Shown: in pieces, positions 33,234 to 42,013 of the stretch
Layout of the letters: every line of letters starts with the position of its first letter
How positions within the stretch are numbered: position 1 is the first letter of the stretch
NCBI RefSeq assembly: GCF_030812475.1
Contig: NZ_JAUSSR010000009.1
Span: forward strand, 272,489 to 336,488
Length of the DNA stretch: 64,000 nt
DNA from: Pseudomonas lini
GTDB taxonomy: Bacteria; Pseudomonadota; Gammaproteobacteria; Pseudomonadales; Pseudomonadaceae
Direction: 5' to 3'
Made by a program: the position numbers and the translations under genes
The notes under the pieces: model-generated
Told to the model about the DNA's origin: nothing
The model's database searches: none
Seen by the model: the letters and a program-made list of their open reading frames with translations, nothing else

Positions 33234-33791
33234 ATGACCAGCCCATTCGTTCCTGTTGAAGTGCAAGCACTCATCGACCGTCAAAAAATCCATGACTGCA
33301 TCATTCGGTATTGCAGCGGCGTGGACAGATTCGACCGGGAAATGGTGAAAAGCGTGTATCACGACGATGCCCTGGATGATCATGGCGCGTTTGTCGGGTC
33401 GGTAGATGAGTTCATCGACTGGGCGTTCGCTTATCACGCCAAGTATCAACACAGCCATAAACATTACGTGCTCAATCATCGTTGCGATCTGGATGGGGAT
33501 ACGGCGCACACCGAAACCTATTGGATATTCTCGGGCAAGAACCAGGTCGGTCCAGGCCTCACTCTGAGTGGCGGCAGGTATCTTGACCGTTTCGAACGCC
33601 GTGGCGGCAGGTGGGCGATTGCTGCACGCAAGTGCGTGATTGAATGGAACGGTGCGCTTGGCGAATTCCCTCTGCCTCAGGAAGCGCTGGACGCTTATGC
33701 CGCTACGGGCGTGGCATCGCGCGATAAGACCGACCCTTCCTACGAGCGTCCGTTGACGGTGACCCGCGCTCGCGGCCACTTGCCATTCTGA
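33234..33791 (+). CDS. SnoaL-like (NTF2-fold) protein
   Basis: 185 residues, NTF2/SnoaL_4-type fold: ALIDRQKIHDCIIRYCSGVDRFDREMV at the N-terminus, HYVLNHRCDLDGDTAHTETYW in the middle and RYLDRFERRGGRW before the C-terminal extension. Relatives include small hydratases, cyclases, scytalone-dehydratase-like enzymes and ketosteroid-isomerase-like proteins. Asp and His residues lining the cone are present, but I cannot assign a reaction. AAGGAAAG lies upstream of the start. It has its own divergent promoter with the 33115 palindrome. Confidence 0.75.
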   Translation: MTSPFVPVEVQALIDRQKIHDCIIRYCSGVDRFDREMVKSVYHDDALDDHGAFVGSVDEFIDWAFAYHAKYQHSHKHYVLNHRCDLDGDTAHTETYWIFSGKNQVGPGLTLSGGRYLDRFERRGGRWAIAARKCVIEWNGALGEFPLPQEALDAYAATGVASRDKTDPSYERPLTVTRARGHLPF

Positions 33792-33870
33792 AGAGGGAGC
33801 GCGCTGCACTGGGTGATCGAATCCCTAAGAATCTTCTAACACGTGTGAAAACAACAAAAAGGAAAAACAC

Positions 33871-34856
33871 ATGACGTTCAAAGTGAATGAGGTTGGGACG
33901 ATAGAAGGTAGCGATACATTTAAAATTCCCGTGTCGGACTATTTATCACCCGAGGCAAAGTCCGTTTATACGGAGTTCCTCAATCATCAATATCCTGTCG
34001 CCTCTGACATCAAAGAATACCGCCTCCTGCTCGATGAATACCTGCTGCCTACATTGAACAAATAGAAAGCGGTTTATCCCGTTGATGTTGAACCGGGCAA
34101 GATAGGAGGCGTCAATGTCGATATCATCACGCCAAAAGCGGGCATACACGAAAAAAACAAGGATCGTGTCCTCATCGTGCTGCACGGAGGGGCATTCATG
34201 GTGGGAGAGGGATCGGCGGACTCAATGAGGCCGTACCCATAGCTGGAATCGGTGCGATAAAGGTCGTGTCGGTTCATTACCGTCAGGGTCCGGAAAATCG
34301 GTTTCCAGCCGCTAGTGAGGACGTAGCATCGGTATATGCTGCTCTTCTGGAGCAGTATCCGGCCGAGAACATCGGCATCGAAGGCTGCTCCGCAGGAGGC
34401 ATTCTGGCGGCCCAGGCTATGCTCTGGTTTCAAAAACACAATCTGCCGCGCCCAGGTGCAATAGGAGTTTTCTGCACAGGCTTCGATTTCCTCAGAGGCG
34501 GCGATTCCAAGGTCATAGCGACGATTTTCAATGGCGTATCGTCATCGACTCCTGTCCTCCCTCAAATAGCCTACTTTGAAGGTGCCGACATGAATGACCC
34601 TCTGGCAACTCCTGCAGTATCGCCTGACGCCCTTGCAAAATTCCCGCCGACACTCTTTCTTACGGGAACGCGAGATATGATGATGAATGATTGCATCGCA
34701 AGCCACGTCAAGCTTTTGAAAGCAGGCGCTGAGAGCCATCTATATATCACCGAGGGCTGGGGACATGGAACGGTATGGAACGCGCCGGGCGTAACCGAGG
34801 CAACCGACGCACTGAACGTTATTTGGAATTTCTTCGATTTCCACCTCGGTAACTAA
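33871..34856 (+). pseudogene. Broken alpha/beta hydrolase (HSL-type esterase)
   Basis: The reading frame starts at 33871 with AAGGAAAAACAC upstream and is stopped by TAG at 34063-34065 after 64 codons. The same frame then continues through the oxyanion motif LHGGAFMVGEG. Near 34213 it shifts frame (VPIAGIGAIKVVSVHYR is read in a different phase) and runs to 34856. The last part keeps the nucleophile elbow GCSAGG and the Asp and His regions GTRDMM and GWGHG. One stop codon plus one frameshift make an intact product unlikely. A shorter protein from 34266 (196 aa) would lack the oxyanion loop. Local base composition is AT-richer than that of its neighbours. Confidence 0.8.
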
Positions 34857-35067
34857 ATACGGCCGATGAGTATATGCAGTGCTTGTGCTGCTTGTTGTGA
34901 ATGGGTGGTCGCTCTGATGTGTCGTAGATCGGTCATCCACTCCAGTTGAGGCAGAAGCACTGCAGGGCTGTTGCGAAAGACTGCTCGGGTATACACCAGT
35001 CCTTGAGTTGAACTTCAATTTGAGACAGATACTTTCTTTGAGCCTCAAATATGCGTTGATGCAGACT

Positions 35068-35748
35068 TCAACATGTCGTAGAAATTCGAGCCCCAGCAGT
35101 AATGAAGTCAATCACCCGGTCAACGTCTGGCACCTGCTGTTTGCCGTCCCTTAGACGCTCTCGAATCGGGGCAAGCACCAGCAACGAATAAAAGGCCTGG
35201 GCGGAAATCTCTGACTCCATGGCCCCCGCCTCAGACAACAAGGCTTGGACTATCGAAGTCGCACGCTCATAGCCAGCTCTGTGCAGTGAATCGAGCAGGT
35301 CGGGGAAGCGTTGGGCAGTAGTCGCCATACTTCGATCTAAAGACAGGGTATCCGGATTAACGGCTTGCTCCACGAAGGCATGACCCAACATCTTTAATCG
35401 CGCGCGCAAATCCAGCTCAGGGTTGCTTTCAAATTGCTCCAGCACCGCCTGGACCGCCTCGAAACTGCGAACCGTATGCTCCGCTACCACCGCCGCGAAC
35501 AGCAGCTCTTTCCTAGGGTAACGAAGATAAAGAGTTCGCTTGGAAACACGAGCTTCCACCGCGATGGAATCCATGGTCGTTACGTCATATCCATTGGCGA
35601 CGAAAAGACGGTGCGCAATATCCAGCAGATGCTGCTCCAAACGCGGCGCGTCGGCTTGCGATGGGCGCCCTCTACGCGGCTTGCGAAGCTCGCCTGTTGT
35701 AGCAGCCGAATCGGCAAAAGTGGATCCAGTGGAAACGGTTTGCTTCAT
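35068..35748 (-). CDS. TetR family transcriptional regulator
   Basis: 226 residues. A basic linker (RKPRRGRPSQ) precedes the HTH: LEQHLLDIAHRLFVANGYDVTT, then DSIAVEARVSKRTLYLRYPRKELLF. The C-terminal domain is of the TetR_C_7-like type (AFVEQAVNPDTLSLDRSMA). Start 35748 is preferred (AGGG about 9 nt upstream); 35841 would add a non-conserved extension. It is divergent from the uncharacterised gene at 35918, with a 169-bp region between. The 210-bp gap on its downstream side (34857-35067) holds nothing I recognise. Confidence 0.82.
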   Translation of the reverse strand: MKQTVSTGSTFADSAATTGELRKPRRGRPSQADAPRLEQHLLDIAHRLFVANGYDVTTMDSIAVEARVSKRTLYLRYPRKELLFAAVVAEHTVRSFEAVQAVLEQFESNPELDLRARLKMLGHAFVEQAVNPDTLSLDRSMATTAQRFPDLLDSLHRAGYERATSIVQALLSEAGAMESEISAQAFYSLLVLAPIRERLRDGKQQVPDVDRVIDFITAGARISTTC

Positions 35749-35917
35749 GTACAAGTAACCCTTGATAAAGATACACTGTCGTACCATTATGGTGTTGGCC
35801 GCGGCCCGCTTGGCTCGCTTCGGCTTCGGTGAATCCTGCAATCAGTCGCTGCACAGCACCGGTCGAAACGTTGATTCCGGCGCCTCTGCACACTTTCCAT
35901 ATAGGAGAACGCTGCAC

Positions 35918-36940
35918 ATGTCCAATCTGCAATGGCCTCAACGAGGTAATTTCGGTTACAAGCCACTAGTCGGACCGCATTTATATGAACCTGAGCGACT
36001 GATTGAAACCAGAGGCTATTTTGGCCTTAGTTGGGAAGGTGCGTTGCACTATGGGACGTTGCGAGACGACGAAGGTCATCTGTATTCCCTAACCCGGCGC
36101 TTTTGTGACACGAGCAAAGGAGGGCGGGACAGTCTAATCATCCAGTCATCGAGGAATGCTGAGGGTTGCCTGCGTTTCGATCTCCCGTTGTTCCAAGGCG
36201 CCGCGTCTGGCAAGAACGTTGTCAGCGGCGTTGAGAACGGAAACGCCTTTCGTCGTAGCCCGGCCGACGCCGACGGCGCCGCCTACGAGATTGTCTACGG
36301 TCCGGATACGCTGCAATGGCGCGAGCAGGGTGTAATGGAATTGCACGGTAGCCTCTGTGGCCCCGGCCTGCATTGGTACTTGCCGCAGACTGACTCAGGT
36401 ATCTATTACGCTTCAGCAATGTTCCAAGTGACGGGTAAACTAGCCGGCCGTGATGTTCGTGGGTTCGTCTGCGCCGACACCGTGTTCATGCGCGAAAACG
36501 CGATGCTGTATGGCGAGGGCGATCCAATGGCCGGCGCTCATACGCACGTCACTTGGTACACCTGGGGAACCCGTTATAAGGATGGTTCATTTGAGGGCGG
36601 TCACTTTAGTGCTGGACATGACCGATGGGGTTTTGCACTTATAACCACGGACCAACAGCTGGTGACCACCTGCACCGATGTCGAAGCCATCGTAAAGGCT
36701 GGTCCCGATCGAAACTTCCCTGAGGCCATCTACCTGCGCGCCGGGGACTCTTTATGGGAATTCATTCCCGATCCAAAAGGGCGTATGCCTGATTTTCTCG
36801 GAAAATCTCAGCCGTCGACTCCTCAGAACGAAGGACGCTGGCGCCGGGTAGGAGACACAAGAGAACCAGAGACGTACTGGGCTTGGGGCGAAATAAGCCC
36901 GCTAACCGGCACTGAGCGAAAACTGAGATTTCGACTCTGA
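35918..36940 (+). CDS. Uncharacterised 340-residue protein, lipocalin-like (AttH/CrtC-like) features
   Basis: I do not recognise this protein with certainty. It is soluble, without signal peptide, and very rich in Trp, Tyr and Gly in beta-strand patterns: SWEGALHYGTLRDDEGHLYSL early, LHWYLPQTDSGIYYAS in the middle and THVTWYTWGTRYKDGS later. The layout suggests a two-lobed beta-barrel like AttH/CrtC carotenoid-hydratase-type lipocalins, a fold found in proteins of terpenoid and steroid metabolism. AGGAG lies 9 nt before the start at 35918. It is divergent from the TetR gene and followed by a hairpin at 36952, so it is a single-gene unit probably repressed by that TetR. Confidence 0.5.
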   Translation: MSNLQWPQRGNFGYKPLVGPHLYEPERLIETRGYFGLSWEGALHYGTLRDDEGHLYSLTRRFCDTSKGGRDSLIIQSSRNAEGCLRFDLPLFQGAASGKNVVSGVENGNAFRRSPADADGAAYEIVYGPDTLQWREQGVMELHGSLCGPGLHWYLPQTDSGIYYASAMFQVTGKLAGRDVRGFVCADTVFMRENAMLYGEGDPMAGAHTHVTWYTWGTRYKDGSFEGGHFSAGHDRWGFALITTDQQLVTTCTDVEAIVKAGPDRNFPEAIYLRAGDSLWEFIPDPKGRMPDFLGKSQPSTPQNEGRWRRVGDTREPETYWAWGEISPLTGTERKLRFRL

Positions 36941-36951
36941 AATATCCAAAC

Positions 36952-36978
36952 GGTCAGGGCGAGTGATTCGCCTTGACC
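36952..36978 (+). terminator. Terminator-like hairpin after the 340-residue protein gene
   Basis: GGTCAGGGCGA and TCGCCTTGACC form an 11-bp stem with one mismatch around GTGAT. It is followed by CTTATAATT, giving a modest T-rich tail. It lies 11 bp after the stop codon. Confidence 0.55.
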
Positions 36979-37026
36979 CTTATAATTAGATAAAACGCCC
37001 CTCCTGAAATCTTTGGTCCTGCGGGC

Positions 37027-37345
37027 TTGGTCAATCTCGGTTTTGAAAATGCCGTCCCAGTTGATACTGACCGGCCGGCTTACCACTCATCGGTCTTGTT
37101 GAGGATTAATCTACAGCTATCTGAAAGGCATCCAGTCGAGCCGTCGGATGGAGCGAGAAGCGTAGCGCAACGACGAATTGATGTGGTGTATCGGGCGTTT
37201 GATGCCGGATTTCAAGTCCATCGCCAACTTCCGAAAAGGCAACAGTAAGGCCATCCGAGGCGTCTGTCGCCAGGTTGTTGTGCCGGGTCAGCAGTTAGGG
37301 TTATTTTGGAGAAAATCTGGTCACCATCGATGGCAGTAAATTGCC
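37027..37345 (+). pseudogene. IS1182-family transposase remnant
   Basis: Fragments in different frames match the N-terminal third of IS1182-type (DDE) transposases: LGFENAVPVDTDRPAYH at 37030-37090, then after a frame change YLKGIQSSRRMEREA, an in-frame TAG, RNDELMWCIGRLMPDFKSIA, FRKGNSKAIRGVCRQVV, and after another shift LVTIDGSK near 37318. There is no intact ORF, and I could not identify terminal inverted repeats. It sits exactly between the catabolic island and the sucrose cluster and marks a past insertion or rearrangement. The rest of the 37346-37430 stretch shows nothing recognisable. Confidence 0.8.
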
Positions 37346-37430
37346 TGAGTCCTGGTGTCGGCGGAACATTTCTGGTGCGTGACAGGCTAATGGCAAATCG
37401 AAAGCAAGCGGGTGTGCTATCACCTAATTC

Positions 37431-38423
37431 CTATAGTGATGCCCTGACCACCAATGGACAGTCAACTGGTTTGGCTCCCGATTCCTCGAGGGTCTCGATC
37501 AGGTGCCGGGCAGCCTTGCGACCGATCTCGTAGTACGGCAGTTGCACCGTGGTCAACGGCGGGATGAACAGCTCAGCAATACCGATCATGTTGTCGTAGC
37601 CGAGCACGGCGACATCGTCGGGAATTTTCAGGCCACGGCCCAACAACAGCTGATAGGCGCAAAAGGCAATGCGGTCGTTACCACAGATCAGCAGGTCGAA
37701 TTGGGGACGACCGTCAATGATGTGGCGGTCGAGGATGGCTGCGGTTTCACCATAGGCGTCATGATCGGAAAGGTCGTATTGCAGGAGCGCGTCTGGCGCC
37801 AGGCCAAATGCCTGACAGGCACGCTGCAGGCCTTTTTGTCGCAAGCCCCAGGCCAGACTCTGTTTTGGCAGATTGATAAACAGAGGGCGCCGATAGCCCT
37901 GGCTCAACGCATGATGTACCGCTCGATACTGCCCCGTTTCGTCGTCCGGCACATAACTGACCAGGTCACTGTCATCTGCCAGGCAATTGGCGAGTACCAA
38001 GGGTTTGCTCTTCAAACGCTCGGGAATGCTCACGTGGCGCAACCCCATGGCGCTGAAGATCAGCCCGTCGGGACGGTGCGACAACATCAGATCGATGTTC
38101 TGGTCGGTGGGCGGGTTGCTCAACAGGTTGAGGATAAATACATTCCAGCCGGCTTGCTGCGCGGTCTGTTCGATGGACAGCAGCAGCTCGACCGCGAACG
38201 GTGTGGTCGCGGTGTCCAGCGCGAACACACCGATGGTTCGCGACTGGAGGTTGTCGCCGCGCATCTTGCGCGCCGACAGGCTCGGTACGAATTGCAGTTC
38301 ATCAATGGCGCGACGTACCCGCTGAAGGGTTTCGGGGCTCAGTTTTTCCGGATTGTTGAGCGCTCGAGAAACCGTCATCAGGGACACGCCGGCCAGCTGT
38401 GCAACGTCTTTCACTGAAGTCAT
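37431..38423 (-). CDS. LacI family repressor of the sucrose cluster
   Basis: 330 residues. The N-terminal HTH SVKDVAQLAGVSLMTVSRALN and hinge LSARKMRGDN are typical, followed by a periplasmic-binding-protein-like sensor domain (IGVFALDT, DLLICGNDRIAF, VAVLGYDN). It is transcribed in the same direction as the GH32 and ABC genes and lies 75 bp after the GH32 stop. The likely operator is the perfect palindrome at 44296. By context the inducer would be sucrose, fructose or a phosphate ester of them. Confidence 0.87.
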   Translation of the reverse strand: MTSVKDVAQLAGVSLMTVSRALNNPEKLSPETLQRVRRAIDELQFVPSLSARKMRGDNLQSRTIGVFALDTATTPFAVELLLSIEQTAQQAGWNVFILNLLSNPPTDQNIDLMLSHRPDGLIFSAMGLRHVSIPERLKSKPLVLANCLADDSDLVSYVPDDETGQYRAVHHALSQGYRRPLFINLPKQSLAWGLRQKGLQRACQAFGLAPDALLQYDLSDHDAYGETAAILDRHIIDGRPQFDLLICGNDRIAFCAYQLLLGRGLKIPDDVAVLGYDNMIGIAELFIPPLTTVQLPYYEIGRKAARHLIETLEESGAKPVDCPLVVRASL

Positions 38424-38498
38424 GCGAGGCGAGCCCGGTCAGGTTGACGCAGAATCATGACACAGGGCCCGGACTTCTCGCGACTCGAATGACGCAGC

Positions 38499-40001
38499 TC
38501 ATAGCCATCCCGAGGCCAGAGGCCATGCCTTGGGAATGGAGACTCGCCCGCCACTCCCGTTGGCAAACAGCTTCACGCCCAGACTGTCAGGCCGCGGATA
38601 GAGGCGACTGCTGAGGCTGAAGTGTCCGTTTTCGTCGAACACCTCGATGGACGAGCGATCGAGAAACACGCGCAGTTCCAGCTGCTCCTGTGTCGGATCG
38701 ATCGACACGCTGCGCTGACCGGTGACTTGCGCACCCGAGCGGCTGCGGTCAAGCACCAGGCGTTGCAGCGACGCATCGTAGTAGAGCAGGGTTTCTTCCT
38801 GGCCATCGTCGCTGCAGCGCAAGGCGATTCCGAGGTGGCCGTCGGTGCAGCCGCGCAAATCCAGGTGCACATGAATTTCGAGCATGTCGCCATTCACTTC
38901 CGGCACCCACCGGGTTCCCGACTCTTCCCACCAAGGCGTGCTCGGCAAGGGCGCCTTGCGCAGGGCGGTAAGCTCCCGTGCCGGATACACGCAAAGGCGA
39001 TCGGCGCACAGTTCAAGTTCGCGCGGCAAACCGAGCATGCCGCACCAGTGATGGGCCTGGCTCGGCATCGGGCTTTCCCACATGTCGAGCCACGCCCACA
39101 CAAGGCGCCGGCCATCGGCGGCCAGTAGCGTTTGCGCGGCGTAGAAATCGTGGCCGTTATCCAGTTCGATAAAAGGCCCGCCGGTGAAGTGCCATTCGCT
39201 GTCGAGTCGGCCCACTCGATAACCGGTCTGGTACTTGTTGAGCCGTTCGTAACCCTCGGGTTGCATGCCCTGGGGGGAGTACAGCATTACATCACGTCCG
39301 TTCAGGCGGAACAGATCCGGGCACTCCCACATATAGCCGTCGCCCTCGCTGCCGCTGGCCACATAGTCGAGGAACTCCCAGGCGTGCAGATCCGTGGAAC
39401 GGTACAGCGGGAGCAGCGGCACATCGCCCAGGCGTGCGCCGGCAATCAGGTACCAGCAGTCATCCACTTGCCATACCTTGGGGTCGCGAAAGTGCATGAT
39501 CGTGTCTTGCGGCGCGGTCTCGATGACGGCGCCATGCTTGACGAACCGGATGCCGTCGGTGCTGGTGGCCAGGCACTGGACTTGTCGGATCGAGCGCTCG
39601 TCACCCACGTCCCCGAGCCAGGTGTGCCCGGTGTAGATCAGTGCCAAGGTATCCCCACACACTACCGCGCTACCGGAAAAACAACCGTCACGGTCGAAGT
39701 CATCGCCGGGTGCCAGCGCAATGGGCAGGTGCTGCCAATGAACCAGATCGGCACTCTTGGCGTGCCCCCAATACATCGGGCCCCATTTCGCTTCGAAGGG
39801 GTGGTGTTGGTAGAACACGTGGTATTCGCCGCGAAAGTACACCACCCCGTTAGGGTCGTTCATCCAGCCCGCTGGAGGGGCAAGATGATAACCAGGCCGA
39901 TAATCATCGATGACGCGAGACAGGCCGTCACTCAGCGCATGCTGCGCAAGGTCAAGGGCGCAAGACATTGGGTCGTTCATAGGATTCACATACACAGTCA
40001 T
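38499..40001 (-). CDS. Glycoside hydrolase family 32 (invertase/sucrose hydrolase)
   Basis: 500 residues, no signal peptide, so cytoplasmic. The nucleophile is D49 in WMNDPNG. The stabiliser D173 is in FRDPK, and the acid/base E226 is in WECPD, so all three catalytic residues are present. A C-terminal beta-sandwich (LELRVFLDRSSIEVF) completes the family. It would split imported sucrose to glucose and fructose. It overlaps the ABC ATPase gene by 4 bp. A start 7 codons later (MNDPMSC) is possible. Confidence 0.9.
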   Translation of the reverse strand: MTVYVNPMNDPMSCALDLAQHALSDGLSRVIDDYRPGYHLAPPAGWMNDPNGVVYFRGEYHVFYQHHPFEAKWGPMYWGHAKSADLVHWQHLPIALAPGDDFDRDGCFSGSAVVCGDTLALIYTGHTWLGDVGDERSIRQVQCLATSTDGIRFVKHGAVIETAPQDTIMHFRDPKVWQVDDCWYLIAGARLGDVPLLPLYRSTDLHAWEFLDYVASGSEGDGYMWECPDLFRLNGRDVMLYSPQGMQPEGYERLNKYQTGYRVGRLDSEWHFTGGPFIELDNGHDFYAAQTLLAADGRRLVWAWLDMWESPMPSQAHHWCGMLGLPRELELCADRLCVYPARELTALRKAPLPSTPWWEESGTRWVPEVNGDMLEIHVHLDLRGCTDGHLGIALRCSDDGQEETLLYYDASLQRLVLDRSRSGAQVTGQRSVSIDPTQEQLELRVFLDRSSIEVFDENGHFSLSSRLYPRPDSLGVKLFANGSGGRVSIPKAWPLASGWL

Positions 40002-41143
40002 AGGGCGCTTGCTCGTGCCGAGCGCAGAGAGACGCCATCCGGCAGGGTTTCAATGGTTTGTGGGTGGCGCTTCAAGGCCATGCCGTCGGCGTCGAACAGA
40101 TGCAGGTTGTCGATGTCCAGCTGTAGCTCAACCCGATCACCCACCTGCCATCCGGCGCTGACCTCACAACGACAGATCAGTGGCTCGTCCTGACCTGTCT
40201 CGAGGTGCACGTAGGTTTCGCTGCCCAGGTATTCGACCCCGGTCACGGCGACGCCGGCGGTTCCCTCTGCCGCCTTGAGCGACACGTGCTCCGGGCGAAT
40301 CCCCAGGCTCAACTGCGTGTCCGCTGCCAGGTTCGAGCTGTCGAAGGGCAGGGTAGTGATACCCCATACGAGGGTCTCGACCCGGCTGGTTTCGCCTGGG
40401 GCTTGCAGGCGTGCCGGCAGAAAATTCATCCTGGGCGAACCGAGAAAACCGGCGACAAAGCAGCTCGCCGGGCGTTCATAGAGTTCGCGCGGTGAGCCGA
40501 CCTGTTCTACGCGACCGCCATTGAGCACGACAATTTTGTCGGCCAGGGTCATCGCTTCAACCTGATCGTGGGTGACATAAATCATGGTCGAGCCCAGTCG
40601 AGCATGCAGCCGGGCGATTTCGTTGCGCATCTGCACCCGCAAGGACGCGTCCAGGTTGGAAAGCGGCTCATCGAACAACAAAATGTCCGGTTCCCGCGCC
40701 ATGGCTCTGCCCATTGCCACACGCTGACGCTGCCCACCGGACAGTTCCTTTGGCTTGCGTTGCAGCAGTTTGTCCAACTGCAGGATCTGCGCAGTTTTCA
40801 GCACGCGCTCGCGCAGGCTGCTCTTTTCAGTCTTGGTCAATTTGAGACCAAAGCTGATGTTGTCGTAGACGCTCATGTGCGGGTACAGCGCATAAGACTG
40901 AAACACCATGCCGACGCCACGCTCGCGTGGCTCCAGGTCGTTGACCCGACGTCCGTCGATCAGCAGGTCGCCGCCGCAGATCGAATCCAGTCCGGCGATC
41001 AGTCGCAGCAGAGTCGACTTTCCGCAGCCCGAAGGGCCAACGAACACCACGAATTCACCCGCAGCGATCTGCAGGCTGACGTCGCGAAGAATCCGCGCGC
41101 CGCCCAATTGTTTGTTCACGTTGTCTAGCTTCAACTTGATCAC
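39998..41143 (-). CDS. ABC transporter ATP-binding protein, MalK/UgpC type
   Basis: 381 residues. Walker A GPSGCGKSTLL, signature LSGGQRQRVAMGRAMA, Walker B ILLFDEPLSNLD and the switch His (VTHDQ) are intact, followed by a C-terminal TOBE/regulatory domain (GIRPEHVSL) as in MalK. It powers the MalF/MalG-type permease encoded by the two upstream genes. It overlaps GH32 by 4 bp and starts 27 bp after the stop of the second permease gene. Confidence 0.93.
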   Translation of the reverse strand: MIKLKLDNVNKQLGGARILRDVSLQIAAGEFVVFVGPSGCGKSTLLRLIAGLDSICGGDLLIDGRRVNDLEPRERGVGMVFQSYALYPHMSVYDNISFGLKLTKTEKSSLRERVLKTAQILQLDKLLQRKPKELSGGQRQRVAMGRAMAREPDILLFDEPLSNLDASLRVQMRNEIARLHARLGSTMIYVTHDQVEAMTLADKIVVLNGGRVEQVGSPRELYERPASCFVAGFLGSPRMNFLPARLQAPGETSRVETLVWGITTLPFDSSNLAADTQLSLGIRPEHVSLKAAEGTAGVAVTGVEYLGSETYVHLETGQDEPLICRCEVSAGWQVGDRVELQLDIDNLHLFDADGMALKRHPQTIETLPDGVSLRSARASAL

Positions 41144-41170
41144 GATGCTGTTCCTTGTAGTTGTCGGGCA

Positions 41171-42013
41171 TCAACCCTTTAACGCGCCGGCAGTGAGACC
41201 GGAAACGATTCGGCGCTGGAATATCAACACCAGAATCACCAGTGGGACGGTGACCACCACCGAGGCGGCCATCAACAGCCCCCAAGGCAGCTCATGGGGA
41301 CTGCCGCCGGAAATCAAGGCGATGGCGACCGGCACCGTGCGTTGCGTGTCGGTGAGGGTGAAGGTCAGGGCAAACAGGAACTCGTTCCACGCGGCGATGA
41401 AGGCCAACAAGCCAGTGGTGACCAGTGCGGGCCAGAGCAGCGGCAATAGCACCCGGGTCAGCGTGACCCAAGGCGAAGCGCCATCCATGATTGCCGCTTC
41501 TTCCAGTTCATGGGGCAGTTGCCCCATGAACGTAGTCAGCACCCAGACGGTGAAGGGCAGGGTGAAAATCGTGTAGCTCAGGATCAACGCCAAAGACGTG
41601 TTGTACAGACCCAGGGCGCGGATCACTTCGAACAGCCCTGACAGCACCGCGACCTGGGGAAACATCGACACGCCAAGAACCATCATCAACACCGTGCCAC
41701 GTCCACGAAACTTCACCCTGCCCAAGGCATAGGCGGCGGTCACACTGAGGAACAGCGCCAGCGACACCACGCAAAGCGCAACCACCAGCGAGTTACCGAT
41801 AGCCCGCAGGAATGAGGCTTGGTGGAGTACCGCCGCGTAATTGGAGAAGTCGGGGTTGGCGATCCAGTAGCTCACCTCGAACAAGGCGCTGGACGGCTTC
41901 AGCGAAGTCACGATGGCGTAGTAGAAGGGGAAAACCGCATACAGCAGCAACACCCCGATCAGACACCAGAATCCGAGGCGCAACAGCGCTTTTTTCAGTA
42001 GGCGCAGGTTCAT
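41171..42013 (-). CDS. ABC sugar transporter permease, MalG type
   Basis: 280 residues with six predicted membrane spans and the EAA loop reading ELEEAAIMDGASPWVTLTRVLLP. The N-terminal span (FWCLIGVLLLYAVFPFYYAIVTSLKP) and ending RRIVSGLTAGALKG are typical of MalG-like subunits. It overlaps the MalF-type gene by 4 bp. Confidence 0.92.
   Translation of the reverse strand: MNLRLLKKALLRLGFWCLIGVLLLYAVFPFYYAIVTSLKPSSALFEVSYWIANPDFSNYAAVLHQASFLRAIGNSLVVALCVVSLALFLSVTAAYALGRVKFRGRGTVLMMVLGVSMFPQVAVLSGLFEVIRALGLYNTSLALILSYTIFTLPFTVWVLTTFMGQLPHELEEAAIMDGASPWVTLTRVLLPLLWPALVTTGLLAFIAAWNEFLFALTFTLTDTQRTVPVAIALISGGSPHELPWGLLMAASVVVTVPLVILVLIFQRRIVSGLTAGALKG

Noticed and set aside
34266..34856. Intact short alpha/beta hydrolase
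   Set aside because: It lacks the oxyanion HGG motif, which lies upstream in another frame, so it is the 3' part of a broken gene.
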